A stretch of 50,976 nt of DNA from Candidatus Saccharimonadota bacterium. Its GTDB lineage: Bacteria; Patescibacteriota; Saccharimonadia; Saccharimonadales; Saccharimonadaceae. Made by a program: the position numbers and the translations under genes. How positions within the stretch are numbered: the first letter of the stretch is position 1; each line of letters starts with the position of its first letter. The notes below the pieces were generated by a model. It did no database searches. It saw only the letters and a program-made list of their open reading frames with translations, and was not told the origin of the DNA. Of the stretch, positions 47,881 through 50,976 are shown piece by piece. Where the stretch lies: assembly GCA_030523715.1 (NCBI GenBank), contig JAUNHY010000007.1, forward strand, positions 1 to 50,976, in the 5' to 3' direction.

Positions 47881-48717
47881 TTATATGATTTTGCGCTTTT
47901 TCGCAACCTTGCGGACTGGTTTGGCGGTGCCGGATGTGACGGGTGTTTTGCGGGCGATGCGATTTTGGTGTAGTGTTTTGAGACTCGGTTTGGCGCTTTT
48001 TGGTGCCGCGGTTTTGGCTTCTTTTGGTGCTTTAGGCTCTTTTGGTTTACGGGATAATAGAGTGCGGCGCGGTTTGGCAGCCTTTTCTTCCATGGCAGCC
48101 TTAGTAGCCTGAAGATCCTCAATGCGACGTTTGGTGATTTCAATATTTACGACATCCTCGTCGTGTTCGTAGAGCTCAAGGAGATGGCGCAAGATGACAG
48201 TGGTCGGGTTGAGGCTATAGGCGGTTTCGAGGGCATCGATAGCTTTAGTACGTTCGCCGAGCTTTTCAAGAGCCTTAGAATAGGCAATATAACGGGCTGG
48301 CTGGTCGCCTTCCATGTCGATGGCCTGACTGAAGGCCATAGCGGCCTTTTCGTATTTGCCGGTTTCGTAATAAATAAGGCCGACGTTATGCAGGCTAGAG
48401 GCGTTATTGTCTAGCGACTGGGCAATTTCGAAGCATTCGATAGCTTCTTTGTAGTGCTTTTCTTTTGCATAAAGAATGCCGAGGCGGTTATAGGCGGCAG
48501 CATTTTTCTCGTCGAACTTAAGAATAGTTAGAAGTGCCTTTTCGGCTTTAAGTGGCTTGCGCTCGCGCATGGCAGATTGAGCAAGACTCCAGAGCTTTTT
48601 GAGCTGAGGGTCTTTTTTAATGGTATCAATATCGTCTTCTTCTGGCTCGGTGCGGTAGTTTGGAATAAAAAATACCGTGAAAATGGCAAGTACTAAAATA
48701 ATGACTGCTGCAAGCAT
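47881..48717 (-). CDS. Membrane-anchored TPR protein with Lys-rich tail
   Basis: A 278-residue protein. One N-terminal membrane segment (1-19), then about four to five TPR units (about 45-200, e.g. AAAYNRLGILYAKEKHYKEA and SSLHNVGLIYYETGKYEKA), then a Lys/Pro/Ala-rich tail (about 210-278). TPRs mediate protein assembly; the basic tail might bind nucleic acid or the membrane. TATAAT on the minus strand (48729-48724) ends exactly 6 bases before ATG. It is followed by tRNA-Thr. Confidence 0.8.
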   Translation of the reverse strand: MLAAVIILVLAIFTVFFIPNYRTEPEEDDIDTIKKDPQLKKLWSLAQSAMRERKPLKAEKALLTILKFDEKNAAAYNRLGILYAKEKHYKEAIECFEIAQSLDNNASSLHNVGLIYYETGKYEKAAMAFSQAIDMEGDQPARYIAYSKALEKLGERTKAIDALETAYSLNPTTVILRHLLELYEHDEDVVNIEITKRRIEDLQATKAAMEEKAAKPRRTLLSRKPKEPKAPKEAKTAAPKSAKPSLKTLHQNRIARKTPVTSGTAKPVRKVAKKRKII

Positions 48718-48739
48718 AAATACATTATATCATATACGC

Positions 48740-49405
48740 TTAAAGCATATTGGCGACGAGCTGGAGCTTGATGTGACCGTTGGCCTTGAGGGCTTCCTGT
48801 GTTTTTAGGAGGTTATCTAGCTTGTTGAGGAAGGATGGATTACCGGTAAGAAAATAGGACTTATAAAGCAGTTGAATTGCGGCGTCTACGACGCTGATCG
48901 ATTTGGCGCGCGCATCATTTTTATCTTTGGCAATATCCGATGCGATTTTCGGTAATTGCTGCGGTGTGGCAGAAATGTAACGTTTGGCTAGTGCGAGAAT
49001 GTCTGGATCGATATCGGGCGCATCGGAGATTTTTGACACGTGCGGAAGATAATAGTAATGCGCGCGCGATAATACCGTTGGCAGTAAATTAGCCGTTGAG
49101 CGTACTAAAAATACAAAATGGACGAAGTCGTTTGGCTCTTCAAGGTTCTTTAAGAACGCGTTGATGCCATTCGTATTGATTGTTTCCGCATCTTCGAAGA
49201 CGATGGTTAAATCTGATTCTTGTTTGTTTTGGACATAACCCATCACTTCCCGAATCTCTTCGACCGAATAGTAGCCTTTATCATTTGGTTTGGCATGAAT
49301 GGCTTTCGGCAACAACTCGGTAAAATTCCCTTCTGGGATTTCAAAAATAGCAAAACCAGTTTTCTGAGCGATATTGTCTATATTATCGAGGTTATTTAAT
49401 TGCAT
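48740..49405 (-). CDS. DNA polymerase III delta'-like protein (HolB-like, no P-loop)
   Basis: A 221-residue protein matching the middle of clamp-loader ATPases: YYSVEEIREVMGYV, TIVFEDAETIN (Walker-B-like), INAFLKNLEEPNDF and FLVRSTANLLPTVLSRA. The N-terminal P-loop is absent and the size is small, as in delta' subunits that do not hydrolyse ATP. The gene start lies inside the end of the pseudouridine synthase gene (14-base overlap). It presumably works with DnaX (30424-31818). Confidence 0.8.
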   Translation of the reverse strand: MQLNNLDNIDNIAQKTGFAIFEIPEGNFTELLPKAIHAKPNDKGYYSVEEIREVMGYVQNKQESDLTIVFEDAETINTNGINAFLKNLEEPNDFVHFVFLVRSTANLLPTVLSRAHYYYLPHVSKISDAPDIDPDILALAKRYISATPQQLPKIASDIAKDKNDARAKSISVVDAAIQLLYKSYFLTGNPSFLNKLDNLLKTQEALKANGHIKLQLVANML

Positions 49406-50279
49406 TGCGGAAGTCTTCTGGCAATTCGGCCGTAAAAGTCATGCGTTTGGCGCCATCTTTGTCTGGAATGGATATTTCTAACACTGCAGCATGAAGATAC
49501 ATGCGGTCTGCTTTTGGGCCTTTAGGATTATAGATTGGGTCACCCAAAATTGGGCATTTGATGAAGTTCATATGGATGCGTAGTTGGTGAGTGCGACCAG
49601 TGCGTGGCTTAAGCTCTACGAGGCTATATTTTTCACCCGATTCGATAGTTTGATATTCGGTGATTGCTCCGCGGCCATTTTTATCTGGCATAAATGTCGT
49701 AGGTTTCTTGAGGTTGCGCGCGAGTGGGATGTTTATGATGGCATGAGCTTGCGCTGGAGTTCCTTGTATGACGGCATAATAAGTTTTATGCGATTTGCGC
49801 TCTTGGAATTGCTTTTGGAGCATAGCTTTGGCGCTATGATTTTTAGCGACGATAATTACGCCGCTAGTGTCGCGATCGAGGCGGTGTACGATTTCTCCCC
49901 AATCTTCGATGGCTGGCTCGGTGCTAAAATCGCCTTTTTTAATGCTAAGCATGCCGGCAGGTTTATTGAAGACGATTACATTTTCGTCTTCATAAATAAC
50001 TGGCGGCCTCTCGCCTTGTTCTTGTTCTGGTACGTTAAGTTCGATGTTCTGCGTTTCTTCAACCATGAAATTTGGCTTGTCGATTATTTCCCCGTCAACT
50101 TTTGCATAGCCGGCTTTAATAAATTTTTGAATGGTGGCACGGCTATAACGCGGATAATTGTTTAGCACGGCAACATCAAGGCGAATGAGGTCTTTATCTT
50201 CAGTATCAATAGCGGTATCAAAAGGAATATCCCCATTAATCATTCTCGATAATTCCGGTTTGCTAAACTTTTTCGCCAT
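49392..50279 (-). CDS. RluA-family pseudouridine synthase with S4 domain
   Basis: A 295-residue protein: S4 RNA-binding domain (about 33-82), then the RluA catalytic core with VFNKPAGMLS, HRLDRDTSGVII (catalytic Asp135), and the C-terminal LKPRTGRTHQLRIHM and GDPIYN blocks. It makes pseudouridines in rRNA; RluD-like in layout, but the exact site is unknown. TAAAAT lies 8 bases upstream of ATG. Confidence 0.92.
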   Translation of the reverse strand: MAKKFSKPELSRMINGDIPFDTAIDTEDKDLIRLDVAVLNNYPRYSRATIQKFIKAGYAKVDGEIIDKPNFMVEETQNIELNVPEQEQGERPPVIYEDENVIVFNKPAGMLSIKKGDFSTEPAIEDWGEIVHRLDRDTSGVIIVAKNHSAKAMLQKQFQERKSHKTYYAVIQGTPAQAHAIINIPLARNLKKPTTFMPDKNGRGAITEYQTIESGEKYSLVELKPRTGRTHQLRIHMNFIKCPILGDPIYNPKGPKADRMYLHAAVLEISIPDKDGAKRMTFTAELPEDFRNAIK

Positions 50280-50334
50280 ATATTGATATTTTACCAGATT
50301 ATGTTGTATTTTGCTATGGCGCGATATGAGCTAG

Positions 50335-50976
50335 TTATTTTTTCTTGCGGGCGTCGGAGTTTAGTTTACGGAGACGCTCTAGTGCCTCATTGTAGCGCGT
50401 TGAGACAAAATGCGGAAATGATTCAAGGGTACGGCGTTGCTGGAGTGCGAGAACATTTTTGAAGCGCTTGCGAGTACCCTCGATGCGAAGTTCAAAAGTG
50501 CGACGACCGCGGCGGATAAATTCGAGTGCGTGTAAATAATGGCGGTCGATAGCTTTTTGGTATTCACTGAGGACCTTGTTGAACTGAATAAGCCCAGCAT
50601 TTGTGATGTAAACATCGAATACGAAAAAGATTGCGATTACGATAGCGGTGATAATGATGGCGGTTTGGCTGAGCTGTGATGTGAGCCGAGCAACAAATAC
50701 GTGGACCCATGGCATAAGTACAGCGAAAGCGCCAAATACTACGAAGCCAAGTAAACATACGCGGCCGCGAATATTGAAACGGCGAGGGGTATAATCCCAC
50801 CAGCGCGCGTGGAAGAGTTTTTCAAGGACGAAAGAGGTAATATACTCGAGAACGCAGGCGATTAGGCCGCCGGCTAGAAAACGTAAGAAAATGTTTTCGA
50901 TGCCATTCGTAGATAAGATGAACAGCACGGCGCCGGCACCGTATATTGGGCAATACGGGCCGTTTAGGAAGCCGCG
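50335..50976 (-). CDS. DUF1113 / CmpB-like membrane protein, truncated at the window edge
   Basis: The frame stays open to the last base, and the last codons read GPYCPIYGAGAV, the family signature seen at 5593-6297, so the N-terminus lies outside the window. After GGLIACVLEYITS, W-DYTPRRFNIRGR and a last membrane segment there is a basic coiled-coil-like tail (about 80 residues) ending in DARKKK. An internal GTG at 50928 is not the real start. It is a paralogue of the DUF1113 protein at 5593-6297, with a longer tail. Confidence 0.75.
   Translation of the reverse strand, partial: RGFLNGPYCPIYGAGAVLFILSTNGIENIFLRFLAGGLIACVLEYITSFVLEKLFHARWWDYTPRRFNIRGRVCLLGFVVFGAFAVLMPWVHVFVARLTSQLSQTAIIITAIVIAIFFVFDVYITNAGLIQFNKVLSEYQKAIDRHYLHALEFIRRGRRTFELRIEGTRKRFKNVLALQQRRTLESFPHFVSTRYNEALERLRKLNSDARKKK

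Noticed and set aside
47778-48143. A 121-codon minus-strand ORF overlapping tRNA-Thr and the TPR gene's 3' end
   Set aside because: It runs through the tRNA and is a frame shadow of the Lys/Pro-rich tail.
1-50976. Mobile element or prophage
   Set aside because: No transposase, integrase, terminal inverted repeats or phage structural genes were seen anywhere in the window.
1-50976. Recoded TGA (Gly) as in Absconditabacteria/Gracilibacteria
   Set aside because: TGA ends several clear genes at family-normal lengths and in ATGA or GTGA overlaps, so it acts as a stop here.

Overview
The window is a compact, bacterial, code-11 chromosomal segment (TGA is used as a stop, for example at the ends of the genes at 852 and 42294). 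Gene content points to Candidatus Saccharibacteria (TM7, Patescibacteria). It carries MurT/GatD, a YbaB-RecR pair, a DnaX-DnaB pair, many small membrane and surface proteins of unknown function, very short intergenic gaps and frequent 1-14 base gene overlaps. Organism assignment is inference from gene content and style; no 16S rRNA is present. No CRISPR array, insertion sequence, integrase or phage module was seen.

Layout. 40-6913: a membrane-anchored unknown protein, a GtrII-like glucosyltransferase, a metallo-beta-lactamase-fold hydrolase, a DUF218-like protein, an NDP-sugar-type nucleotidyltransferase, then an operon of TM2 protein, DUF1113 membrane protein, inorganic pyrophosphatase and histidine phosphatase. 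6979-14085: a CapA-family protein, an operon of ABC exporter plus MurT-GatD (lipid II amidation), a secreted cutinase-PKD protein with a sorting-like tail, and an 87-residue unknown protein behind a long structured leader. 14518-21255: an operon of thymidine kinase, thymidylate kinase, uracil-DNA glycosylase and HD hydrolase, then an adenylate-kinase-like protein, HisS, a ComEC-like MBL protein and tRNA-Phe. 21379-25088: a three-gene surface-protein operon, a Gly/Pro-rich protein and a SIMPL protein. 25196-36484: GlyA with an upstream small ORF, RecR, YbaB, a GT39-like membrane protein, DnaB, DnaX, aquaporin, unknown proteins, and rplL-rplJ behind an L10 leader. 36728-47419: RlmH, unknown proteins, a DUF2974 hydrolase, a beta-helix-like surface protein, a DMT transporter, a GH97 alpha-glucosidase, a YgjP-type peptidase and a P-loop kinase. 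47567-50976: tRNA-Tyr, tRNA-Thr, a TPR protein, a HolB-like protein, an RluA-type pseudouridine synthase and a truncated DUF1113 protein running off the right edge.

Two gene-expression styles stand out. Many first-in-operon genes have a TATAAT-like hexamer exactly 6 or 7 bases before the start codon, which implies leaderless mRNAs; this fixes several starts. A second set of mostly single genes of unknown function has full -35/-10 promoters, a 5' leader, a strong Shine-Dalgarno site and its own terminator. Four of these share an almost identical promoter core, and several are visibly more GC-rich than their neighbours.

Three proteins that normally carry a four-cysteine zinc ribbon (MurT, RecR, DnaX) have lost it here. 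Other points worth attention are the actinobacterial-style cutinase, the tandem stem-loop RNA at 14358-14451, the paralogous surface-protein domain at 21379-23671 and the SHMT active-site insertion.
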